Shown here piece by piece: positions 14,617 to 21,203 of a DNA stretch of 36,747 nucleotides. A program made the position numbers and the translations under genes. The stretch comes from a virus. Location: positions 1 through 36,747 of the IMG/VR virus record IMGVR_UViG_3300027996_000089. One strand, given 5' to 3'. Below the pieces are notes generated by a model that did not search any database, was not told the origin of the DNA, and saw only the letters and a list, made by a program, of their open reading frames with translations. Each line of letters opens with the position of its first letter. The stretch's first letter is position 1.

Positions 14617-15128
14617 TCATATCCTTTTTTAGTTAGTTCTTCAAATGTTTTTTCTTGCTCTGTTTCATTATCGCAAGTAATAATAATTTCATAAACATCC
14701 TTAATTTGATCTGACAAATCAACATCATTTTTTTCGACCTCAAAATGTTTCACATCCAATCCCCAATCATCCAACGGCTCTGCATCCCATTCATTAGCAA
14801 TCAAATCCCAATCCCATTCGCCAAATCCAACGTTATCCTTAATTATAAATTCCCTTTGCTGTTCTTCTGTTAAATCGGATGCCTTTATTACAGGAATTTC
14901 AGACAGTCCAGCCTCTTTACAGGCTTTTAAACGCATATTACCACCCAGAACTATCATTTCACTATTAACTACAATAGGTCTGATTTCCAACATTTTCGGA
15001 AAGTCTTTAATCGATTGAACTAATTTTCTAAATTTATCGTCTTTTAATACTCTCGGATTGTCTGGATTGTTTTGAATTTCGTCAATGTTGATTAATTCCG
15101 TTTTAATTATGCTTTCCTTTTTTGCCAC
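14595..15128 (-). CDS. ParB-like N-terminal domain protein
   Basis: 177 residues. Residues 8-75 match the ParB/Srx fold: INIDEIQNNPDNPR, LEIRPIVVNSEMIVLGGN and MRLKA (box with GGNMRLKA at 62-69). No helix-turn-helix partition domain follows; the C-terminal part has NDVDLSDQIKDVYEIIITCD, a shape common in phage ParB-domain proteins. The start is GTG at 15128, overlapping the previous gene by 26 bases. It is not a plasmid partition system (no ParA). It directly precedes the ABC-GNAT gene, with which this family is often paired in phages; it may target or modify DNA. CTP or nucleotide binding is possible by family. Confidence 0.8.
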   Translation of the reverse strand: MAKKESIIKTELINIDEIQNNPDNPRVLKDDKFRKLVQSIKDFPKMLEIRPIVVNSEMIVLGGNMRLKACKEAGLSEIPVIKASDLTEEQQREFIIKDNVGFGEWDWDLIANEWDAEPLDDWGLDVKHFEVEKNDVDLSDQIKDVYEIIITCDNETEQEKTFEELTKKGYECRVLTL

Positions 15129-15276
15129 TTGTAAAGTTTTCGTTGATGTCGATTATTTTCTGGAGGCTGTCGATTTCTTCCTGTATTAAATCGGATTTTA
15201 CTTTATTGAATTGCCATTGGTAAAGCTGTTTCCAGCTAAAAAGATTCTGGAGCCTTTTATGGTTATCGTTTGGCAT
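15103..15276 (-). CDS. Small hypothetical helical protein
   Basis: 57 residues from the ATG at 15276, which overlaps the stop of the small membrane protein 15263-15415 by 14 bases. A TTG-started longer form (to 15315) is less likely. Helical and charged with QNLFSWKQLYQWQFNK and IQEEIDSLQKIIDINEN. No family recognised. Confidence 0.6.
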   Translation of the reverse strand: MPNDNHKRLQNLFSWKQLYQWQFNKVKSDLIQEEIDSLQKIIDINENFTSGKKGKHN

Positions 15277-15415
15277 TGTATTCCTGTAACCTATCGGAGC
15301 TGATCCATAAATCAATAATTAACGATAAAGCCATATAAAGCCCTCCCAGAGTCCAGCTCCACCAAGTACATAAATCCCAGCTTATAACAAAGCCTAAAGC
15401 GATTATAGTTCTCAT
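15263..15415 (-). CDS. Small membrane protein
   Basis: 50 residues found by reading the gap: the ATG overlaps the previous stop as ATGA (15412-15415). Residues 3-38 are hydrophobic with Trp and Leu-rich segments (IIALGFVISWDLCTWWSW, LGGLYMALSLIIDLWI), likely two short membrane helices; the tail is charged. It sits in the replication region. Function unknown. Confidence 0.65.
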   Translation of the reverse strand: MRTIIALGFVISWDLCTWWSWTLGGLYMALSLIIDLWISSDRLQEYNAKR

Positions 15416-15621
15416 AATGGATTCTTTTCTGGTCTTTCGAAGATCTGGAGCTTTAATTCTCCTTTACCGATTGCATCCAGCGGAAACGATGAAATTTCGA
15501 TTGATTGTTTACCCTCTTTTTCGAATGATGTGCCGATTTTCAGCCATCGAGTTTTTTCTTCTCCTGTGTTTGTTTTGTAATTTTTCGGATAACAAACGTC
15601 TTTTATTATGTAATCACTCAT
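15412..15621 (-). CDS. Small beta-rich hypothetical protein
   Basis: 69 residues with alternating beta strands and KTRWLKIGTSFEKEGKQSIE, SSFPLDAIGKGELKLQIFER. The pattern (WxKIG, then GKGxLxLxxFER) resembles short phage or plasmid proteins thought to have a beta-barrel; it may bind nucleic acid. It overlaps the previous gene by eight bases and the next by four. Confidence 0.6.
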   Translation of the reverse strand: MSDYIIKDVCYPKNYKTNTGEEKTRWLKIGTSFEKEGKQSIEISSFPLDAIGKGELKLQIFERPEKNPL

Positions 15622-16303
15622 TTCTGTTTTTTATTTCATTTTTAATTCTGTTAATTAATTCGCTGTATGGATTGTATTCCGTTCCATCCAGTCCGAAAGT
15701 TACTGATTTTTTACAGTTATGCAATAAGCTGTTTAAATCGGTTTTGCTCATAGTCGGCAGCAGATCCGTAAATTCTTTAATGTCCTCCTTTAGAGAATTT
15801 CTTTTTATTCCATCGGATTTTATTTCCTCCTGTGGAATTTTTTTATCGTTGGATGCTAATTCTTTTCGGATTTTATTTAGCCATTCTTTTGCAATTTCAT
15901 CTGTTACAGGATTTCCATCCGATAACGAAAGCTGTTTTGGATTCTGTTTTTTTCGAATGTTATATTTCCGTTTTTCCTCCGCATAAAATTTTAATATTTT
16001 TCCGACAAATATCGTGTCCAAAACTCCGTATGGCTCAACAGTTTCCCAATATTTTCCAGAGCTGTTTAATTCAAAAGCCTTTACCAGATTTTTAATTGTG
16101 AAATTTTTAAAGTGATCTTTTACAAATTTCGAAACAATATTAATTTCCAATGGCTCTGGCTTAAGTCCGACCAACATACAGCTGAATGTGATTGCCTTTT
16201 GGATTTCAGCCTCGTGGACTTTTCTAATCGTTGTTATTCCATCCCAGTTCGGAGCTAATCGATTTTGCCCAGTCTGAGAAATTTGTTTTTCCTGTTTTTT
16301 CAT
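15614..16303 (-). CDS. Replication protein, possible helicase loader
   Basis: 229 residues, no P-loop. Residues 25-120 are mixed helix (KFVKDHFKNFTIKNLVKAFE, YWETVEPYGVLDTIFVGKIL) and the C-terminus is a charged helix (NRIKNEIKNRNE). Its position directly after the initiator recalls lambda P after O, so a helicase-loading role is reasonable but not shown. Its first 80 bases overlap the end of the initiator gene in another frame; both readings look genuine. Met43 (16177) is an alternative start. The start is preceded by CACAGGAAACAA. Confidence 0.5.
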   Translation of the reverse strand: MKKQEKQISQTGQNRLAPNWDGITTIRKVHEAEIQKAITFSCMLVGLKPEPLEINIVSKFVKDHFKNFTIKNLVKAFELNSSGKYWETVEPYGVLDTIFVGKILKFYAEEKRKYNIRKKQNPKQLSLSDGNPVTDEIAKEWLNKIRKELASNDKKIPQEEIKSDGIKRNSLKEDIKEFTDLLPTMSKTDLNSLLHNCKKSVTFGLDGTEYNPYSELINRIKNEIKNRNE

Positions 16304-17003
16304 TTGTTTCCTGTGGTTTTGTGTTCAGCCATTTGTCGATAATATCGTCATTTCTGGTAAAATATTCTGGAGTAAGATATTTAAATTTGCTGTCAATGTG
16401 AAATTTATCGGAATGTGCGTTCTCGATTGCCATTAAAATTTCATCCAGAGAATAGATCTTTAAACGTTCTTTTAGCTTTTTAGAGTGGATTTTTCTAAAG
16501 TTCCGATGGTATCTGTCATTTAAAAATTTTAAGAGCTTAGAAGTCGATTTTTCATCAACTCCAGAGGTATTAATATTCTTATTAATACTATTATATTCTA
16601 TTATACTATTATGTGTATCATTTTTGATATGCCCCTGTATCATTTTTGATGTGCCTCCCTGTTTCTTTTTTGATATGCCCCTTTCAATAGTGATATTTTT
16701 ATAATTCTCTAAACGAATAATTCTGGATGTTCCCTTTTCGTTTCTTAAAACTTCAATGTCCATATAATTCCTGTCGGATAGCTTTTTTAATGCCCTCTGA
16801 ACAGTTATAATCGTGCAATCGAGTTTCTGTGCCAGATATTTATTTGTTGCCCAGCAATAGCCTCTTTCGTGAGTTAAATTCGATACAATAGCATAAATTA
16901 TTTTATCCCTATCGTTTAGCTTGTTATCAAATAAAATCGTCGCTGGAATTACAGCCATCCAGTTTCCGTGTGGCTGCTCTTGGTTTTCTGTGTCAATCTG
17001 CAT
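16224..17003 (-). CDS. Replication initiator with winged-helix and Phg_2220_C-like domain
   Basis: 259 residues from the ATG at 17003 (a TTG at 17012 is also in frame). The N-terminal 100 residues form a winged-helix DNA-binding domain (LNDRDKIIYAIVSNLTHERG, ATNKYLAQKLDCTIITVQRA). A Lys/Gly/Asn-rich linker contains three short peptide repeats (GISKKKQ, GTSKMIQ, GHIKNDT) coded by DNA iterons. Residues 155-235 match a conserved phage replisome C-terminal domain: FLNDRYHRNFR, SLDEILMAIENAHSD, YLTPEYFTRNDDIIDKWLN. The protein probably binds the iterons in its own gene, as lambda O does. It overlaps the previous gene by 11 bases and the next by 80. Confidence 0.75.
   Translation of the reverse strand: MQIDTENQEQPHGNWMAVIPATILFDNKLNDRDKIIYAIVSNLTHERGYCWATNKYLAQKLDCTIITVQRALKKLSDRNYMDIEVLRNEKGTSRIIRLENYKNITIERGISKKKQGGTSKMIQGHIKNDTHNSIIEYNSINKNINTSGVDEKSTSKLLKFLNDRYHRNFRKIHSKKLKERLKIYSLDEILMAIENAHSDKFHIDSKFKYLTPEYFTRNDDIIDKWLNTKPQETNEKTGKTNFSDWAKSISSELGWNNND
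16566..16681. other. Probable replication origin: three iterons and an AT-rich tract
   Basis: Three near-identical 22-base direct repeats run tgtatcatttttgatatgcc (first at 16614-16635, second at 16636-16657, third at 16660-16681 with two changes in the first half). Each contains the dyad ATCA-TTTT-TGAT. Immediately beside them, 16566-16613 is almost pure A/T. Iterons plus AT-rich unwinding tract inside the initiator gene is the arrangement of lambda ori. Confidence 0.75.
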
Positions 17004-17232
17004 AAACCTCAAATCTATAAGATAAAACCGATATTACAGCTTTTATTCGATCTATTTCTGCATCAATTTTTTTTTCGTCGATAAAGTTCTGGAGCTTAAC
17101 TCCGTTGAATACAATTCCTGTTTGAGCCATCATTCTAAAACAGTCTTTTTTTCCTGTGTCCCTAAATTCGATTAAATTGTCCAGATATTGGATCCAATAC
17201 TCCAGACTTAAATGTTCTTTTGTGTTTTGCAT
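16993..17232 (-). CDS. Hypothetical protein upstream of the initiator
   Basis: 79 residues, charged helical (SLEYWIQYLDNLIEFRDTGK, FIDEKKIDAEIDRIKAV). No known family. Its stop overlaps the initiator ATG by 11 bases and its own ATG carries the AAAAAAACACAGAAA leader. It heads the replication transcript. Confidence 0.6.
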   Translation of the reverse strand: MQNTKEHLSLEYWIQYLDNLIEFRDTGKKDCFRMMAQTGIVFNGVKLQNFIDEKKIDAEIDRIKAVISVLSYRFEVYAD

Positions 17233-17321
17233 TTTCTGTGTTTTTTTATTTTTTTAGCCACATTAAAACGTGGCTTAACAGTCTTTAAAAACCATTGAAA
17301 CGGTTTTTATATTTGTGTTAA
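17233..17321. other. Intergenic region with two hairpins
   Basis: Two inverted repeats lie here: AAAAACC/GGTTTTT (17287-17293 with 17302-17308) and AGCCAC/GTGGCT (17256-17261 with 17270-17275). The first ends in T5 on both strands and could be a weak terminator for the gene at 17322-17543. The second is followed on the minus strand by A residues and so is not a terminator in the gene direction; it could be a regulatory hairpin before the replication operon. No -7 box is evident. Confidence 0.5.
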
Positions 17322-17543
17322 CTACAAGACGGTTAGTCTATAAGTCATTACATCCCATTCATTTTTACCATCACTTGTAACTGTTGTATAAAGTCTTTTA
17401 GGTGTTTGCCTAACTACTGTTACTTCACTACTATTTGCAAGGTCTTTGTCTAATCCTACAAGTTGTCCAGTAGTTAACAATGTATATAATCTATTGCTTT
17501 TTTCTGGCACACTTGTAATTGTTATTCCTCTTTCTTTTTCCAT
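17322..17543 (-). CDS. Small hypothetical protein
   Basis: 73 residues, beta-rich and Thr/Val-rich, starting MEKERGITITSVPEK and ending VMTYRLTVL. No membrane segment, no Cys. It is set apart from both neighbours by more than 50 bases and is followed by a hairpin, so it may be expressed alone. No family recognised. Confidence 0.55.
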   Translation of the reverse strand: MEKERGITITSVPEKSNRLYTLLTTGQLVGLDKDLANSSEVTVVRQTPKRLYTTVTSDGKNEWDVMTYRLTVL

Positions 17544-17597
17544 TTTGTATTTATTAAATTAGTTATTAAATTACGCAACATATCATATACTTTTAAG

Positions 17598-17849
17598 TTA
17601 CCATCCAGATTCGTTGGTTACGCAGAAGTGATCTCCAACGTGATTGTCCATCCAGACATTCTGGTCAAAGCAAAATTGCTTTTTATTTCCAGAACAATCG
17701 CTGATTATTTCCAGCCAATAACAGGAGCCTGTTATTCCATCGTTGGCAATTATTCCACAGTTGCATTGTGCTGGAGGCGTTTCGATTGGATCTTCCTTCT
17801 TGCATCCTAAAAACAGGATTGCAAGTATTAAAAATTTTATCTGTTTCAT
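17598..17849 (-). CDS. Phage-encoded lipoprotein, possible surface-exposed
   Basis: 83 residues. A signal peptide ends in the lipobox LFLGC (Cys16 lipidated). The residues after the Cys are KKEDPIE, which fits the Bacteroidota lipoprotein export signal of Lys followed by acidic residues, implying surface exposure on the outer membrane. Six other Cys (29, 31, 43, 52, 60, 76) suggest disulfides. Small phage lipoproteins often mediate superinfection exclusion by blocking a receptor, so that is my best inference. It begins three bases after the previous stop. Confidence 0.7.
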   Translation of the reverse strand: MKQIKFLILAILFLGCKKEDPIETPPAQCNCGIIANDGITGSCYWLEIISDCSGNKKQFCFDQNVWMDNHVGDHFCVTNESGW

Positions 17850-17852
17850 AGT

Positions 17853-18146
17853 TTAATTATTTCGCATTTCTGCTCTGGTTTCCTGTTCCTCGATTCCTTT
17901 TCGGATCATATAGTTTTTGCCTCGTAATTCTGGCTCGTTCTCTTGGAGTTTGGCTCTACTTCTTCGAATAGTTTCTGGATTAGCAAATTTGCCGTTGTAA
18001 AATTCTTTGAGGAAATCGCCTGTAATATTTTTTTTGCGTTTTTCCCAGTCCCAGAATCGAGCTATTAATTTTTTGTCGCAATCCCTTGTTTTTGGAAATC
18101 GAATTAGTATCTCTTTTACTACATCCTTATTTTTCAGAATCTTCAT
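17853..18146 (-). CDS. Hypothetical phage protein with a C-terminal RAKLQE motif
   Basis: 97 residues, basic. The C-terminal half (NPETIRRSRAKLQENEPELRG) is a motif I recall from many phage proteins of unknown function near replication genes. The N-terminus is helical. It might be a small DNA-binding regulator, since the motif is strongly basic. It overlaps the gene before by 20 bases. Confidence 0.6.
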   Translation of the reverse strand: MKILKNKDVVKEILIRFPKTRDCDKKLIARFWDWEKRKKNITGDFLKEFYNGKFANPETIRRSRAKLQENEPELRGKNYMIRKGIEEQETRAEMRNN

Positions 18147-18459
18147 TTTCGTTCATTTTATTAAGATAATCGCTGTACATTATAAACTCTTGGTATGAAT
18201 CGATTTTTTCGTTCTTCATATTCTCCAGAGTTTCCAGAATTTCAGCTAAAAATTTCTGTAAAATCTCGTTGTGATCTGGTCTGGAATAGTTATCCCATTG
18301 TTTTAAAATTCCTTTTAGCGTTCCAATAGGTCTGCTTAATTTTAAATCCCTGTGCTGTATGTGAGAATGAACTTTGGATATTTTATCAAAATATAAATTG
18401 GAAAGTCCCCAATAAACCTCGCTTTTTTCCTTGTAATAATTTTTTAAATCGTCTGACAT
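18127..18459 (-). CDS. Hypothetical coiled-coil protein
   Basis: 110 residues, charged with long helices (NYYKEKSEVYWGLSNLYF, YLNKMNENEDSEK). No known motif. The leader before the ATG is AAAAAACACAGAAA. Second gene of a unit that starts at promoter copy D. Confidence 0.55.
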   Translation of the reverse strand: MSDDLKNYYKEKSEVYWGLSNLYFDKISKVHSHIQHRDLKLSRPIGTLKGILKQWDNYSRPDHNEILQKFLAEILETLENMKNEKIDSYQEFIMYSDYLNKMNENEDSEK

Positions 18460-18471
18460 TTTCTGTGTTTT

Positions 18472-18666
18472 TTATTTATTTAATTTGATATCTAATTTTT
18501 GGAATATTCGTTCTCTATCGATTGCCCTTTCATTTTTACAATTTGGGTTTTCAGTTTCCCAAACGATTATCATTTCTTGTATAATTAACATTTCTGTTTT
18601 TGTCAATCTTGAAGTGATTATTTGTCTTGAATTGTCGTGTTCTGATATGTAAGAATATCTTGTCAT
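18472..18666 (-). CDS. Small hypothetical protein
   Basis: 64 residues; it has a TRLTKTEMLIIQEMI helix and a Glu/Arg-rich end. Not recognised. It is the first gene downstream of promoter copy D (18689-18716), with the leader GCACAGAAAA right before the ATG. Confidence 0.55.
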   Translation of the reverse strand: MTRYSYISEHDNSRQIITSRLTKTEMLIIQEMIIVWETENPNCKNERAIDRERIFQKLDIKLNK

Positions 18667-18688
18667 TTTTCTGTGCTTTGATTCATTA

Positions 18689-18716
18689 CAAATATATACA
18701 TTATTTTTGTAATTCC
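18689..18716 (-). promoter_or_regulatory. Extended-family promoter, copy D
   Basis: Minus strand: -7 TATATTTG (18689-18696), 18-base spacer with TACAAAAATAAT, then GG preceded by ATA. Upstream lie TTTTGGAAATAA and a T run. The leader includes GAATCAAAGCACAGAAAA. Confidence 0.7.
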
Positions 18717-18739
18717 TATTATTTCCAAAAAAAAAATAA

Positions 18740-19504
18740 TTAAGTCAATTCTGCAATCCGTTTTCTGACTAATTCCGAAAGCTCTGGACTCGTGTCGATT
18801 TCGTTGTTTAAAGCAAAATCAATTAATTCATCGTGATCCGTTATAGACTGGATTTGTTTTTTTAAATCAGCATCAGACAGGATAATTTTCGCCTCTACAT
18901 TTTCTGTTGGAATAGGTTTTGCGATTCCATCTTTTACATTCCAATCGTATTCGGACTGGATGCCAGAAATTCCGAAAGCCTTTTTTAATGCGTGAGCCTC
19001 TGCAACCTTTTTTATCATTTCAGCTGGATGCGATTTCCAAGCCGAATATCGTTTGTTATATGTATCAAATTCAGCCCATTCGATAGTCGGCTCTCCACCT
19101 TTTCGAAATATCATCGCATAAGCTCCGATAATGGTTCCCCTCTCGGACTGTTTAGCTGTGATTTTATGCGTTATTTCTGCGTTTGGAATGTCCAGCTCCC
19201 AAAGGTCATTTTCTCTGACCTCGCAAGATCTAATTCCGTTAAAGGCTGGATTCTTTTGAGCTTTGGAAAGAAAGCCATCACGACCAGCGAAAATTAATAA
19301 GTTTCCTTTGCCATCCTTATAACACCAAACCTCCTTGTTAAATGGATTCAGTTCCATCGTCTGGCAGACGTTGAGGAAATAAGCCAATTCGGATGCTGTC
19401 GTTCCTTTTGCGACGTTCTGCTGGATTACAGCCACTTGATTTTTTTCGTAGCCTGTCAGCTCGGCAACCTTTGAATAAAGCTGCAATTTGTTTTCTGTGT
19501 TCAT
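18740..19504 (-). CDS. bet: Recombination protein Bet (RecT superfamily)
   Basis: 254 residues. Residues 10-190 match Bet/RecT: TTASELAYFLNVCQTMELNP, FNKEVWCYKDGKGNLLIFAG, RDGFLSKAQKNP and AMIFRKGG, ending in the AHALKKAFGISGIQSE helix. It anneals single strands and works with the RecE-like exonuclease encoded at 23472-24305. The leader AAAAACACATA stands before the ATG. Confidence 0.9.
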   Translation of the reverse strand: MNTENKLQLYSKVAELTGYEKNQVAVIQQNVAKGTTASELAYFLNVCQTMELNPFNKEVWCYKDGKGNLLIFAGRDGFLSKAQKNPAFNGIRSCEVRENDLWELDIPNAEITHKITAKQSERGTIIGAYAMIFRKGGEPTIEWAEFDTYNKRYSAWKSHPAEMIKKVAEAHALKKAFGISGIQSEYDWNVKDGIAKPIPTENVEAKIILSDADLKKQIQSITDHDELIDFALNNEIDTSPELSELVRKRIAELT

Positions 19505-19514
19505 TATGTGTTTT

Positions 19515-19763
19515 TTATTTAATTATTACGTCTTGTTTTAATAATATTTCGCCATCGTCAAAAGTTCTGACAGTTACGATTTCCTCGTCTGTATAATGCG
19601 ATTTTCTTGGTTCTAACACTAATTGAGCTTGGTATTCGATGCCGTTTACTACTACCTCAGCCCAGCCCTCTATAATATTAAATTTATTGTTTATCCTTGT
19701 ACCCTCGACTTTATCACAAAGGTCAGCTATTGCATCTGCAAAATTTATGTTTAATGCGTTCAT
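19515..19763 (-). CDS. Hypothetical protein upstream of bet
   Basis: 82 residues, acidic, mostly beta with a helical N-terminus (FADAIADLCDKVEGT). Not recognised. It lies between the Bet gene and a third small gene in one operon. Perhaps a recombination or nuclease accessory. Confidence 0.5.
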   Translation of the reverse strand: MNALNINFADAIADLCDKVEGTRINNKFNIIEGWAEVVVNGIEYQAQLVLEPRKSHYTDEEIVTVRTFDDGEILLKQDVIIK

Positions 19764-19767
19764 TATT

Positions 19768-19968
19768 TTATCGTTTATAGGTTTTACGTTTTATCTGGAA
19801 TTTTTCAATTATTACATCGTCATTTTCAAAAGGAATTTTTTTCCTCGACAGATATGTATTAATCGTTTCCATCTTTGGCATCCCTTTATTCTCACAAATC
19901 GCTGTAAGCGTTGCATAAGCCTCTCGGATACGTTTTTTCTTCCACGTTACTATTAGAATGTGTTTCAT
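19768..19968 (-). CDS. Small basic hypothetical protein
   Basis: 66 residues, very basic (VTWKKKRIREAY, SRKKIPFENDD, FQIKRKTYKR). A first beta strand MKHILIVTW and a helix follow. It could bind DNA or RNA. It heads a transcript from promoter F (19989-20019), the best match in the window, with the leader AACACAGTAAAA. Confidence 0.55.
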   Translation of the reverse strand: MKHILIVTWKKKRIREAYATLTAICENKGMPKMETINTYLSRKKIPFENDDVIIEKFQIKRKTYKR

Positions 19969-19988
19969 TTTTACTGTGTTAAGTTGTA

Positions 19989-20019
19989 CAAATATACTAA
20001 TTATTTTTGATTATTCAAA
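19989..20019 (-). promoter_or_regulatory. Promoter F: full TTTG-N19-TATATTTG
   Basis: Minus strand: -33 TTTG (20016-20019), exactly 19 bases, then -7 TATATTTG (19989-19996). This is a perfect Bacteroidetes consensus. The spacer contains ATCAAAAATAATT, like copies A-E. It drives the bet operon. Confidence 0.8.
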
Positions 20020-20101
20020 TCTGGTTTGCCTCCATAAAAAACCCAATAATACAAAGGAGGAAAATTACAATTATTGCAAGATCGTCTGGCTCAATTTTCA
20101 T
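20015..20101 (-). CDS. Very small membrane peptide
   Basis: 28 residues: an acidic head (MKIEPDD) and one hydrophobic helix with Ile, Leu, Phe (LAIIVIFLLCIIGFFME). The ATG overlaps the remnant stop of an old ninB end (TAATG at 20099-20103). The stop overlaps the -33 box of promoter F. Function unknown; single-pass membrane peptides may act as regulators or inhibitors. Confidence 0.5.
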   Translation of the reverse strand: MKIEPDDLAIIVIFLLCIIGFFMEANQI

Positions 20102-20111
20102 TATGTTAAAT

Positions 20112-20137
20112 TTTCGGGCAATTTACAGCCCAGATTT
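20112..20137. repeat. Cassette junction repeat, downstream copy (ninB 3'-end remnant)
   Basis: 26 bases identical to 21215-21240 in the ninB 3' end. In the ninB frame this copy reads NLGCKLPENLT and then a stop whose TAA overlaps the ATG of the 28-residue gene. It contains the inverted repeat GGGC-8 bases-GCCC. Confidence 0.85.
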
Positions 20138-20964
20138 TACTTTAAATACATTCCGTAATCGTTTATTTCATTTTTTAATTGTATTCCCTTTTTTAGTTTT
20201 AATTTGTTCTTTTTAAAAGCATTAAAGTTTATTGAATGATGCCATCTATTGTAACGTCTAATTGTTTTTACGCAATCTGGATGCTTTTTCTCTAATGACT
20301 TAGCAAATTCTAATCTCTCGTCTTTTGTATTATATATAGTATCTGTGTTTCCTCCCTTCATTATCATTGTGCTTACCTTATCCTGTAAAAAAGCATTGAA
20401 TAATATTGTACAATATCCCATTTTTAAAGTTCTTAATGCTAAATCTGAATCTTCGTTATATTTCCCCTCCCATTTTATATTTAAACTGTTTTTTATTAAA
20501 ATACAGCTGTAAATTCGGGTATTATGCGTAAATGGTCTTTTTTGCCTATTATACGCCATAAACGATGAATATTGAAATCCAGACAACATTACATTTTCAT
20601 AACGATCAACGAAATCTTCTGCACATTTAAAAATAGTTCCATCCATAACCTTGTACTTTATATCATTATTATAACGTCTAAAACACCTTATATTATCGTC
20701 TAAAATCCAATGATATTTTTCGTTTTTTTCTTTTGAAAGATTCCAAACAAAATTCCTAACAGGAACACCACCTTTATTACGTTCGCTGAAATTTTCTGGT
20801 GTTTTTATTATTTTTTTTGGATCTATTACTTTTGCGTAGTTATTATATTCGGATGGTTCAACGACTATTTGAAATGGAACATTTATTTCCTCCAGAGCTT
20901 TTACAGTTAATCTTGAATCCCATCTGCCCTTGCTTATTATATAAATACTATTTTTCGGATTCAT
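20137..20964 (-). CDS. Glycosyltransferase, TET-associated (TAGT)-type
   Basis: 275 residues. The N-terminus has YIISKGRWDSRLT (residues 8-20) then QIVVEPSEYNNY. The nucleotide-sugar site is WILDDNI (86-92) after a conserved VRN (70-71), with EDSDLALR (171-178) further on. SKGR, VEPxEY and DDNI are the pattern I associate with TET-associated glycosyltransferases, linked by Iyer and colleagues to hypermodified phage DNA. There is no membrane segment or signal, so it acts in the cytoplasm, possibly on DNA bases. It overlaps the small gene upstream by 17 bases; both lie between two copies of the ninB end. TET itself is not seen here, so the acceptor is unknown. Confidence 0.7.
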   Translation of the reverse strand: MNPKNSIYIISKGRWDSRLTVKALEEINVPFQIVVEPSEYNNYAKVIDPKKIIKTPENFSERNKGGVPVRNFVWNLSKEKNEKYHWILDDNIRCFRRYNNDIKYKVMDGTIFKCAEDFVDRYENVMLSGFQYSSFMAYNRQKRPFTHNTRIYSCILIKNSLNIKWEGKYNEDSDLALRTLKMGYCTILFNAFLQDKVSTMIMKGGNTDTIYNTKDERLEFAKSLEKKHPDCVKTIRRYNRWHHSINFNAFKKNKLKLKKGIQLKNEINDYGMYLK

Positions 20965-21202
20965 CGCTATAATATTTTAAATTAGAAACTGCGCATCTAT
21001 TTAATTTTGGAAACCAGTAATTTTCTTGATTAAATTTAATTTCTTGTCCAAAAAGTTCGCTAAATTTTTTTATGTCATCCCTTGTTTTAAAATTTAATTT
21101 TATAGTCAATACTGGTGTTTCTGGATTCATAATAAATTCTGGCATTTCTTTCCATTCGTTTTCCCAAAAATTTTCTTCTTCAAATAAGTTAATCTGTGTC
21201 AT
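20948..21202 (-). CDS. Small partner of the glycosyltransferase (MPEF-type)
   Basis: 84 residues with the pattern W..MPEFIMNPETPVLTIKL, then FSELFGQEIKF and YWFPK. Similar short proteins occur in phages next to modification genes, so I treat it as an accessory subunit or substrate-binding partner, without a known activity. The overlap with the glycosyltransferase gene (17 bases) implies coupled expression. It starts two bases before the ninB stop. Confidence 0.6.
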   Translation of the reverse strand: MTQINLFEEENFWENEWKEMPEFIMNPETPVLTIKLNFKTRDDIKKFSELFGQEIKFNQENYWFPKLNRCAVSNLKYYSDESEK

Positions 21203-21203
21203 A

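Noticed and set aside
14595-15128. Plasmid-type partition system (phage-plasmid lifestyle) from the ParB-like gene
   Set aside because: There is no ParA ATPase, no HTH partition domain and no visible parS array; the gene is coupled to the ABC-GNAT gene instead.
16614-16681. CRISPR array
   Set aside because: Three adjacent 22-base repeats with no spacers, inside a coding gene; an iteron origin fits far better.
17256-17275. Rho-independent terminator AGCCAC/GTGGCT
   Set aside because: On the minus strand the stem is followed by A residues, so it cannot terminate in the gene direction; it is kept only as a hairpin.
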